DNA of 64,000 nt from Flavobacterium sp. (GTDB lineage: Bacteria; Bacteroidota; Bacteroidia; Flavobacteriales; Flavobacteriaceae): assembly GCA_014377455.1 (NCBI GenBank), contig JACMPO010000063.1, positions 62,001 to 126,000 on the forward strand. The letters run 5' to 3'. Of the stretch, positions 48,372-56,634 are shown one piece after another. Made by a program: the position numbers and the translations under genes. How positions within the stretch are numbered: position 1 is the first letter of the stretch; every line of letters starts with the position of its first letter. The notes under the pieces are model-generated. The model did not search any database. It was not told the DNA's origin and worked only from the letters and a program-made list of their open reading frames with translations.

Positions 48372-49994
48372 ATGAAAACAACTTCACTCCTATTTACTTT
48401 ATTTTTATTTATTACTTCAACAGTTTTTTCACAAAACACAACTCGTAAAGATACTTTGCAAGGCGGTTTACGTATTGAAAGAACATGTTTTGATGTAACT
48501 CGATACGATTTAAACATCAAAATTAATATCGAAGAAAAATCTATTACAGGATTTAACGAAATTTCATTTCTAGTGGTTAGCAATACTACTAAAATTCAAT
48601 TGGATTTATTTGATAATATGAAAATAGATTCCATTGTTTTCAATAAACATATCCTGCAATATAAAAGAGAATATAATGCCGTTTTCATAAATTTTGATTC
48701 TCAATTACAATCTGGTGAAAACCAAAAACTTCGATTTTACTATTCAGGAAAACCAATTGTGGCTAAAAGAGCACCTTGGGATGGCGGATTCACGTTCAAC
48801 AAAGATAAAAGCGGAAAACCTTGGGTTGGCGTTGCCTGTCAAGGAACTGGTGCTAGTTTATGGTATCCTTGTAAAGATTCGCAAAGCGATGAACCCGATA
48901 ATGGCGCTACAATTAAAGTAGCTGTTCCAAACGGACTGATGGATGTTTCCAACGGAAGATTTATTGGTAACGAAGGTTTGAAAAACGGTTACACACGTTG
49001 GGATTGGGAAGTAAAAAATCCAATAAACACCTATGACATAACTGTTAATATTGCTGATTATGCTCACATTCATGATGCTTTAAATAATTTGGATTTGGAT
49101 TATTATGTTTTAAAAGAAAACGAAGAAAAAGCCAAAAAACATTTTGAAGAAGCAAAGTTGATGTTAACTTGTTTTCAATCGAAGTTTGGGGAATATCCAT
49201 TTGCAAATGATGGGTATAAACTTGTTGAAACATCTTATTTAGGTATGGAACATCAAAGTGCTGTATCTTATGGAAATAAATATAAAAATGGTTTTTTAGG
49301 TAGTGATCTTTCTGGCACAGGAATTGGATTGCTTTTTGATTATATTATAGTCCATGAAAGTGGACACGAATGGTTTGGGAATAGTATTACTTCTCGCGAT
49401 ATTGCTGATATGTGGATTCATGAAGGTTTTACAATGTATACTGAATGTGTTTATCTAGAATGTCAATATGGTTACGAGAAATCTCAAAAATATACTAACG
49501 GACTTAAAGGAAATGTTAGAAATGACGAACCAATAATTGGTAAATACGGCGTAAATAAAGAAGGTTCAGGCGATATGTATTACAAAGGGGCATTGCTTTT
49601 AAATACCATACGACATATCATTAATAATGACGAAAAATGGTGGAAATTGCTATATAATTACGCAACAACTTTTAAACATAAAATAATTGATACCGAAACT
49701 GTAATTACTTTTTTTAATAAAGAATCTGGACTGAATTTAACATCAGTATTCAATCAGTATTTGCGTTTTAAAAACATTCCAATTTTAGAATTAAAACGAA
49801 CCAAAAAATATTTAGAGTACCGATGGAAAACTGACCAACAAAATTTTGAAATGCCTGTTGCTATATCTTTTGAAGCAAAAATTACTAGATTAAATGGTAA
49901 AAATAATTGGCAAAAATTAAAAATTAAAGTAAATAATTTAGATGAAATTTCAGTTTTGACAGACCATTTTTATGTTGATGTAGAAAAATTATAA
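48372..49994 (+). CDS. M1 family metallopeptidase
   Basis: Signal peptide MKTTSLLFTLFLFITSTVFSQ; HESGHEWFGN...IHEGFTMYTE; GMEHQSAVSYG. Listed start 48327 is probably too early. Confidence 0.93.
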   Translation: MKTTSLLFTLFLFITSTVFSQNTTRKDTLQGGLRIERTCFDVTRYDLNIKINIEEKSITGFNEISFLVVSNTTKIQLDLFDNMKIDSIVFNKHILQYKREYNAVFINFDSQLQSGENQKLRFYYSGKPIVAKRAPWDGGFTFNKDKSGKPWVGVACQGTGASLWYPCKDSQSDEPDNGATIKVAVPNGLMDVSNGRFIGNEGLKNGYTRWDWEVKNPINTYDITVNIADYAHIHDALNNLDLDYYVLKENEEKAKKHFEEAKLMLTCFQSKFGEYPFANDGYKLVETSYLGMEHQSAVSYGNKYKNGFLGSDLSGTGIGLLFDYIIVHESGHEWFGNSITSRDIADMWIHEGFTMYTECVYLECQYGYEKSQKYTNGLKGNVRNDEPIIGKYGVNKEGSGDMYYKGALLLNTIRHIINNDEKWWKLLYNYATTFKHKIIDTETVITFFNKESGLNLTSVFNQYLRFKNIPILELKRTKKYLEYRWKTDQQNFEMPVAISFEAKITRLNGKNNWQKLKIKVNNLDEISVLTDHFYVDVEKL

Positions 49995-50022
49995 CTAAAT
50001 ATTCAGAATAAATACAAAAACC

Positions 50023-50053
50023 AACCTCGTTTAAGCCACTTAAACGAGGTTTT
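50023..50053 (+). terminator. Rho-independent terminator, left copy of a duplicated hairpin
   Basis: AACCTCGTTTAAGccaCTTAAACGAGGTTTTT, 13-bp perfect stem. Confidence 0.85.
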
Positions 50054-50349
50054 TGTTAATCCTCTTTTATCCTAATGGTTATTTCAACATTAAGTTGATA
50101 CGTATCTTTTTTATAATGCATCGCGGCGCTAGGTTTCCCTATAGAAATTAAAGTAACAGATAAAAAGGCGGTTTGATGATTTATTAAATATTTCTCAAAT
50201 TTTTCAATTCAAAAAGAAAATGAATTACACAATGGGTTAAAATCCTTAACTCAATTAGGGTTTCCTCTAATTTTTTGTCAAAAAAGTAAGTTAGATTAGC
50301 AAAAGTTCTTTGATGATAGTTTGATGAACCTACAATTGAAGCAGGTGAG

Positions 50350-50616
50350 TCTCTTGGAGGTTGCAAGAGCAAATCAGACCAGTCTGACTATCTCTTGGAG
50401 GTTGCAAAAGCAAATCAGACCAGTCTGACGATCCCTTGGAAGTTTCAAGAGCAAATCAGACCAGTCTGACGGTCTCTTGGAGGTTGCAAGAGCAAATCAG
50501 ACCAGTCTGACGGTCTCTTGGAAGTTGCAAGAGCAAATCAGACCAGTCTGACGATCCCTTGGAAGTTGCAAGAGCAAATCAGACCAGTCTGACGGTCTCT
50601 TGGAAGTTGCAAGAGC
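50350..50616. repeat. 41-bp tandem repeat array, ~6.5 copies
   Basis: Units begin at 50350, 50391, 50432, 50473, 50514, 50555, 50596; consensus TCTCTTGGARGTTGCAAGAGCAAATCAGACCAGTCTGACGR. Confidence 0.97.
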
Positions 50617-50848
50617 TTTCATTCAAGCCATGATGGTGAGATTGGAAAGTTTATTAACTAGTTTGGATAACACCAAAGTGCTACACGATTTTGATAATTA
50701 TCAAGCGTCATTAACTGATTATGGCTACAGTCAGTACAAAGCCGGGAGTAAAACGCCAGGTTTTGAAACTAAAGTTAACGAATTGTCTCAATTCTTTAAC
50801 AGAACAGGAACGGTTAATAAACCAGCAACCGATACGCCACCAGCATAA
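50600..50848 (+). pseudogene. Short ORF (TTG start) that may be the 3' remnant of a larger gene
   Basis: Starts inside the last 41-bp unit (LEVARAFIQAMMVRLESLL...); 82 aa with normal-looking composition but no intact 5' region. Confidence 0.4.
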
Positions 50849-50875
50849 TAATGATACTATTACAATCCGTTTACT

Positions 50876-50912
50876 ACCCTTTCAAAATAATTGAAAGGGT
50901 ATTTTTTTTATC
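50876..50912 (+). terminator. Rho-independent terminator
   Basis: ACCCTTTCAAaataaTTGAAAGGGTATTTTTTT. Confidence 0.85.
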
Positions 50913-50926
50913 TAAAAAAGACCTAA

Positions 50927-51034
50927 TAACGCCAAATTTGACGTTGGGTAACCCCAAATTTGACGTCGAGAACCCCAAGTTTGACGTTGTATAACGCCAA
51001 ATTTGACGTCGAGAACGTCAAATTTGGCGGTTTA
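50927..51034. repeat. Five-copy 21/22-bp phased repeat, last copy inverted
   Basis: AACSCCAAATTTGACGTYG units beginning at 50928, 50950, 50971, 50993; inverted copy AACGTCAAATTTGGCGGTT at 51014. Confidence 0.9.
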
Positions 51035-51185
51035 GAAGAAAATCGTTGCAATTCATAATTTACCATTATACTCATGTAAGCACAAAAAGTATTCAACAAA
51101 TTAAAAGTACATTTGATGATTTGTACTATATTTAATTTTTTTATATTTGGAAAGTAATATGCTACTTTGTAGCGAGTATATACAA

Positions 51186-51200
51186 GTTAGTGGCAAGGCT
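51186..51200. other. Cassette-boundary-like motif upstream of small gene 1
   Basis: GTTAGTGGCAAGGCT; its core is the reverse complement of GCCACTAA at 51882. Confidence 0.45.
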
Positions 51201-51212
51201 AAAAAAAATCAT

Positions 51213-51875
51213 ATGAAAAGAACAATATCAATTCTAATTTTATTTTTCGCTATTTCGGCTGAATCGCAAAGTATTCTGCAAATAGATTCTCTTAATATTC
51301 AAATATGTAAATCATTAGAAAAATTTGATTCTCTTGATGAATTAAAATTCCAAGGAGTTTTACAAAATCACATGCCAGATTTTTACACACATTATAAAAT
51401 TGACACCAAGTCAAAATCTGATTCGCTAATGGATCTTGTTTACTATCGTCTTCAAAAAAATTGCAACACTTTCGTGGTTTTAATGTCAAAGTTAGAAGAA
51501 AACAAAAGTGATTGGGGAATGTCAGATTTAAAGCCAGAATCAGAAATTAGCGAAAGTGAATTAAAAAACTTCTTTTTGTTTAAAAAATTACACTATAAAG
51601 AATATGATGGAAAAATTGCGATGGTAAATCGTGATTCAAATCTTTGGAGTGAAAAATTTGAAGACGGAAGTTCCTCAAAATTAGAATTTAAAAAAACATC
51701 AGAATCAACCTTTGTTCTAAAGTTTATAGAAAGCAATAATGAGATGCGAAAGAATCTTAGTGTAAAAGGCGAAGAGTTCAAATATGGAATATATGGAAAA
51801 GGTCAAAACTATTATTCCGCATGGGTTCAATCTAAAGAAGGTAAATATTATACATTTAAACTGTATTTAGAATAA
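51213..51875 (+). CDS. Hypothetical secreted protein
   Basis: MKRTISILILFFAISAESQS signal peptide-like start; listed ATG 51147 lies upstream of the boundary motif. Confidence 0.7.
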   Translation: MKRTISILILFFAISAESQSILQIDSLNIQICKSLEKFDSLDELKFQGVLQNHMPDFYTHYKIDTKSKSDSLMDLVYYRLQKNCNTFVVLMSKLEENKSDWGMSDLKPESEISESELKNFFLFKKLHYKEYDGKIAMVNRDSNLWSEKFEDGSSSKLEFKKTSESTFVLKFIESNNEMRKNLSVKGEEFKYGIYGKGQNYYSAWVQSKEGKYYTFKLYLE

Positions 51876-51881
51876 AGGCCA

Positions 51882-52022
51882 GCCACTAAAAGCCGTTTCT
51901 CGCAATTGCGAATTTTGTTGTAAGTCCACGTTTACGTTTCGCAAGAATTTTTATCTTTAACGGAAAATAAAAAGTTCCGAAGCTCGCAACTACGAGAAGC
52001 GGCGGAAAGTTAGCAGTAATGG
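51882..52022. repeat. attC-like imperfect inverted-repeat element between two small genes
   Basis: Left GCCACTAAAAGCCGTTTCTCG; right CGAGAAGCGGC (51993-52003) and GTTAGCAGTAATGG (52009-52022). GCCGTTTCTCG/CGAGAAGCGGC pair at 10/11. Confidence 0.6.
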
Positions 52023-52037
52023 ACAAACACACATCAA

Positions 52038-52454
52038 ATGAAATCAATATTTTTTTTATCAATCTTTCTCCTTTTTTCGAAAAACGAAAATTGCAGTAAA
52101 AACAGTTTAAAGTGCAGCGATTTTAAAAGTGGAAAATTTGAATTGGTAAATTCAAAAAGTAAAAGAAAGTATATAATCAAAAGGAATTCTGAATTCCAAA
52201 CAGAAGATACTTATGCCTTAGAAAGTGGAAAGAAAATTAGCGGTCCAAAAATTTTCAAAATAAGATGGATAAATGACTGTGAATATAATTTGATGATTGA
52301 CACAATCAAAAACAAATGTGATGAAACAGATTTGTATATGAACTCTAAAGGTGGATTAAATGTAAAAATAATCAAAGTTGAAAATAATTGCGCAACCTTA
52401 ATTACAAGTTTGGAAGATATGAAAGTGGAATCCAAGCTTTGTAAAATAAAATAA
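52038..52454 (+). CDS. Hypothetical secreted/lipoprotein-like small protein
   Basis: 138-aa ORF with hydrophobic N-terminus MKSIFFLSIFLLFS and four or more cysteines. Confidence 0.65.
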   Translation: MKSIFFLSIFLLFSKNENCSKNSLKCSDFKSGKFELVNSKSKRKYIIKRNSEFQTEDTYALESGKKISGPKIFKIRWINDCEYNLMIDTIKNKCDETDLYMNSKGGLNVKIIKVENNCATLITSLEDMKVESKLCKIK

Positions 52455-52455
52455 A

Positions 52456-52490
52456 GCCACTACTGCCAACAGCCGTAGCTGTTGCGCTAC
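52456..52490. other. Left half of an attC-like element after small gene 2
   Basis: GCCACTACTGCCAACAGCCGTAGCTGTTGCGC; CCACTACTGCCAAC is the reverse complement of GTTAGCAGTAATGG (52009) at 12/14. Confidence 0.5.
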
Positions 52491-52531
52491 CCTTCCAAAT
52501 ATAAAAGTTTAAAAAAAATGAATATAACACG

Positions 52532-52562
52532 ACCTCGTTTAAGCCAATTTAAGCGAGGTTTA
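52532..52562 (+). terminator. Terminator-like hairpin, right copy
   Basis: ACCTCGTTTAAgccaatTTAAGCGAGGTTT; near duplicate of 50023-50053. Confidence 0.65.
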
Positions 52563-52814
52563 TTTTTGGATTAAAGTTGAAGTTTGTAAAAAAAGAGGAG
52601 CTTAAAAACAAGCTTTTCAAGTCGTAGAAAGCAGTTTTTAAAGAAGTTGTTGTTTAGTTTGTATTACAGATACTCTCCGTATTGCGATTTGGGTTTGCGC
52701 TAATAGAGCAACACACCAGAAAATAAAGAGGAAGACTTATAGAACAATCCCAGCATGCCGATTTAATCTATAAAAACAAAGTTAGAGTAGAACAAAATAA
52801 AGAGATAAGTTTAC

Positions 52815-53741
52815 TTAAGTTATCTTCATGTTAGAGGTTATTTCATTTAAAATTAATTGAATGTCAGACAAGTAATCAAACCAAGTAACATTTTCCAATC
52901 TTTTAAACCAAGTAAGTTGACGTTTTGAAAATCGTCTCGTATTTTTTTTAATTTCTTCTACGGCAGTTTCTAATGAAATTTTACCCTCAAAAAACTGAAA
53001 TAATTCTGAATAACCTACAGTTTGTAAAGCGTTTAAATTTTGATATGGTAACAAATTTTTTACTTCATCTAGTAATCCATTTTGCATCATTGCTTCTACC
53101 CTTTCGTTTATTCTTTTATAAATAATAGATCGATCTGCCTCAATTCCAATAAGTATAGGAGTAAAATTTCTGCTTACTTTTTCTTTATTCAAAAAGAAAC
53201 TGTAAGGCATGCCACTTCCTAAACATACTTCCACAAATCGCATCATCCGTTGGGGATTTTGTAATGTTTGTGGATTAGTTTTTGATAAAAAATTATAATA
53301 ATTGGCATCTAAAGTTTTTAAGTTTTCTTGCAGATAAGAAAGACCAAATTGTTCATAATTTAATTGTACTTGCGTTCGTACATTAGATTGAATTTCTGGA
53401 AATTCGTCATATCCTTTTAAAACTGCATCAACATACAATCCAGAACCGCCAACTAAAATTTGAATGGGATTTTCTTTAAATAATTCGTCTAATTTTGCAA
53501 TAACTTCTTTCTCAAAATGTCCGACTGTGTAGGGTTCAAAAATAGATTTATTTTGAATAAAATGATGTTTTGCGCTAGCAAGTTCAACCTTTGACGGAAC
53601 CGCAGTACCAATATTCATTTCTTTAAAAAATTGCCGACTGTCGCACGAAATAATATCGCAATTAAAATGTTTAGCAAGCGAAATACTCAAAGCCGTTTTG
53701 CCAATAGCCGTAGGACCAATAATGGTAATCAAATAATTCAA
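52815..53741 (-). CDS. miaA: tRNA dimethylallyltransferase
   Basis: GPTAIGKTALSISLA, DIISCDSRQFFKEMNIGTA, VGGSGLYVDAV. Confidence 0.97.
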   Translation of the reverse strand: MNYLITIIGPTAIGKTALSISLAKHFNCDIISCDSRQFFKEMNIGTAVPSKVELASAKHHFIQNKSIFEPYTVGHFEKEVIAKLDELFKENPIQILVGGSGLYVDAVLKGYDEFPEIQSNVRTQVQLNYEQFGLSYLQENLKTLDANYYNFLSKTNPQTLQNPQRMMRFVEVCLGSGMPYSFFLNKEKVSRNFTPILIGIEADRSIIYKRINERVEAMMQNGLLDEVKNLLPYQNLNALQTVGYSELFQFFEGKISLETAVEEIKKNTRRFSKRQLTWFKRLENVTWFDYLSDIQLILNEITSNMKIT

Positions 53742-53752
53742 AATGATTTTGT

Positions 53753-55114
53753 CTAAAATTTAATGATTTTTACATGTTTACTTCGTCGAAGGTGAGCTTG
53801 AATGATATTTTTTGAATCGCGATTGTTTTGCATCGGAATTAAAATGGTTTTCAAAATGGTACTATTATTTATTTGATAATTCAAATCATAAAAGCAATAT
53901 CCCATGTAAATTCCATTTTCAATCAAAATTGCACTGCGTTCATTCACATTTCGACCACGATCTATAATAATCATATTGTTACTCTCAAAGCTAGTGTCAT
54001 CAATAAATTCTTTAACCCTTTCGTTATAAATTTCTGCTAATTCTTTCCCAATACAAGCGCCATTACACTCTTTTATTTTAAATTGAAAACAATCATTTTT
54101 AGTTTCAAATAATCCGTTTAATTTTTGACATAAATTATAATGGGTTGTAATTCGGAACAAAGCACTTTTTGCTTCATTTAAAGAGGTAAATGCTGTAATT
54201 TCTTTTTTTCGACCATCTGTTTTCTCAATCTTTAAATTTAAGTAACCATGAACATCTTTCACGGCATACAAAGCGTGACTAAATAAAGTTTTAGACAATG
54301 CTTTATTATAAATTGGTTTGTTCACTTTTATTTCTTCACTTTCTTTTAAAAGTGCAATAAGTTCGCTTCCTGTTTCATCATAAGTCACCGTAAAAACTTC
54401 ATTTTGAATTTTTTTGCATTTGGTTGTAGTTCCCGTAAAATGCTGGTTAACCCGTTTTTTTATATTTCTACTTTTGCCAATATAAATGAGGTTTCCTTTT
54501 TGGTTATGAATGTAATAAACTCCAGTTTTACTTGGTAATCCAGCAATAATATCTAAAAGTTTTGGAGGAATCCCTTTTTCAACTTCAAGTTTAATAAAAT
54601 CTTTTACAATTACTTTTTCAATATCTTTATCGAGTAACATTTTGAATAATTTCACTGTGGCAAGTGCATCTCCACTTGCTCTGTGACGATCTGCCATTGG
54701 AATTCCGAGCGCACGAACAAGTTTTCCAAGACTATACGACATTTGATCAGGCAATAATTTTTGAGATAATGCTACTGTACAAATAGTGTGCGATTGAAAA
54801 TCAAAACCCAAGCGTCTAAACTCTGTTCTTAAAATACGATAATCAAACGACGCATTATGAGCTACAATAATACAATCCTGAGTAATTTCGATAATGCGTT
54901 TAGCAACTTCAAAAAACTTTGGAGCCATAACTAACATAGCATTATTTATTCCAGTAAGTTTAGCAACAAATGGTTGAATGGGTTTTTCTGGATTGACCAA
55001 ACTAATAAATTGATCTACAATTTCGTGTCCATTAAATTTATAAATGGCAATTTCAGTAATTCCCTCTTCATTAAATTGTCCTCCAGTAGTTTCAATATCA
55101 AGTATTGCGTACAT
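53753..55114 (-). CDS. DnaQ-like exonuclease fused to GIY-YIG endonuclease domain
   Basis: AILDIETTGGQFNEEGITEIAI exonuclease motif; SKTGVYYIHNQKGNLIYIGKSRNIKKRVNQHF GIY-YIG motif. Confidence 0.93.
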   Translation of the reverse strand: MYAILDIETTGGQFNEEGITEIAIYKFNGHEIVDQFISLVNPEKPIQPFVAKLTGINNAMLVMAPKFFEVAKRIIEITQDCIIVAHNASFDYRILRTEFRRLGFDFQSHTICTVALSQKLLPDQMSYSLGKLVRALGIPMADRHRASGDALATVKLFKMLLDKDIEKVIVKDFIKLEVEKGIPPKLLDIIAGLPSKTGVYYIHNQKGNLIYIGKSRNIKKRVNQHFTGTTTKCKKIQNEVFTVTYDETGSELIALLKESEEIKVNKPIYNKALSKTLFSHALYAVKDVHGYLNLKIEKTDGRKKEITAFTSLNEAKSALFRITTHYNLCQKLNGLFETKNDCFQFKIKECNGACIGKELAEIYNERVKEFIDDTSFESNNMIIIDRGRNVNERSAILIENGIYMGYCFYDLNYQINNSTILKTILIPMQNNRDSKNIIQAHLRRSKHVKIIKF

Positions 55115-55129
55115 TTTGTAAATCTATAA

Positions 55130-55957
55130 CTAATTATTTTTCAAATTTTCAAACAATTTTACACATTCTACAGCTTCTTTCACATCATGAACACGCAAAA
55201 TTTTGGCTCCTTTTTGAAGTGCAATTGCATTTAAAAAAGTGGTGCCATTTAAACTGTTTTGAGCATCTGTTTGCAATGTTTTGTAAATCATTGATTTTCG
55301 AGAAATTCCAACTAAAAGTGGTACTTCTAAAAATTGTAATAATTCTAATTTTTGCATCACTTCAAAATTATGATGCAGCGTTTTTGCAAATCCAAAACCT
55401 GGATCTACTATTATATCATTAATCCCGAAACCTCTAGCTTGACTTATTTTCTCAGAAAAATAAAACAACATTTCTTTTACAATGCTTTCATAATTGGCTA
55501 AGAATTGCATCGTTTGCGGATTGCCTTTCATGTGCATCATAATGTAAGGAACTTTCAAATTTCCAACAGTTTGCATCATATTTTCATCTAAACTTCCTCC
55601 AGAAATATCATTTATAATTACAGCGCCACTTTCAATACTTTTTCGTGCTACTTCACTTCTAAAAGTATCTACTGAGAGTAAAGTGTCGGGAAAATTTTTT
55701 AAAATACATTCAATCACTGGAAGCAATCGGCTTGATTCTTCACTTTCGGATACAAAAGCAACATTTGGTTTACTTGAATACGCTCCAAGATCAATAAATG
55801 TGGCGCCGTCTATAAGCATTTTTTCTACTTGAATTAGAATTTCCTCTTCATTTTTATATTTTCCACCATCATAAAAAGAATCTGGAGTACAGTTCAAAAT
55901 CCCCATTACTTTTGGGATTTCTAAATCAATAAGTTTACCTCGGCAATTAAGCGTCAT
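55130..55957 (-). CDS. folP: Dihydropteroate synthase
   Basis: VMGILNCTPDSFYDGGKY, FIDLGAYSSKP, IIVDPGFGFAKT. Confidence 0.97.
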   Translation of the reverse strand: MTLNCRGKLIDLEIPKVMGILNCTPDSFYDGGKYKNEEEILIQVEKMLIDGATFIDLGAYSSKPNVAFVSESEESSRLLPVIECILKNFPDTLLSVDTFRSEVARKSIESGAVIINDISGGSLDENMMQTVGNLKVPYIMMHMKGNPQTMQFLANYESIVKEMLFYFSEKISQARGFGINDIIVDPGFGFAKTLHHNFEVMQKLELLQFLEVPLLVGISRKSMIYKTLQTDAQNSLNGTTFLNAIALQKGAKILRVHDVKEAVECVKLFENLKNN

Positions 55958-56031
55958 TACTTTTGGGTTTTCAGATTTTGATATCAGAGAAAAATCTGTA
56001 CTTTTGAAAACTTAATACAAATATAGTTTTT

Positions 56032-56574
56032 ATGAAGAATACATCACAAGAATACGATAAAGTAATTAGCATTTGCCGTGATTTATTTATAAAAAAAATG
56101 ACCGATTATGGAAGTGCATGGCGGATTTTGAGATTACCGTCGCTTACCGATCAAATTTATATTAAAGCACAACGAATAAGAAGTTTGCAACAAAACGAAA
56201 TCCGAAAAATTGCTGAAGATGAAACGGGAGAATTTATTGGAATTATCAATTATTGCATTATGGCACTCATACAATTTGATAACGGAATTGCTTATCAACC
56301 AGATTTAAATTTAAAGCAAGCTGTTGATTATTATGATGATAAAGTAGCTTTAACTAAAGCTTTAATGGAAGACAAAAACCATGATTATGGCGAAGCTTGG
56401 CGCGAAATGCGCGTAAGTTCACTAACCGATTTGATTTTACAAAAATTATTACGGGTTAAACAAATTGAAGATAACAAAGGGAAAACTGTGGTTTCAGAAG
56501 GAATAGATGCTAATTATCAAGACATGATTAACTATTCAGTTTTTGCATTAATTCTTATGAAATTTGCACAATAA
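56032..56574 (+). CDS. DUF1599-type protein
   Basis: Two internal repeats (KKMTDYGSAWRILRLPSLTDQIYIKAQRI / DKNHDYGEAWREMRVSSLTDLILQKLLRV). Confidence 0.85.
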   Translation: MKNTSQEYDKVISICRDLFIKKMTDYGSAWRILRLPSLTDQIYIKAQRIRSLQQNEIRKIAEDETGEFIGIINYCIMALIQFDNGIAYQPDLNLKQAVDYYDDKVALTKALMEDKNHDYGEAWREMRVSSLTDLILQKLLRVKQIEDNKGKTVVSEGIDANYQDMINYSVFALILMKFAQ

Positions 56575-56634
56575 CACTTCATTAACAATTGAAACAAATA
56601 TTGTTATCTATATTTGTAGCTATAAACTTCTAAA

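Noticed and set aside
50184-50372. Minus-strand ORF overlapping the first 41-bp repeat
   Set aside because: Starts inside the repeat, short, and lacks any recognisable motif; likely fortuitous.
50350-50616. CRISPR-like appearance of the 41-bp repeats
   Set aside because: Units abut directly with no unique spacers, and no cas genes are present in the window.
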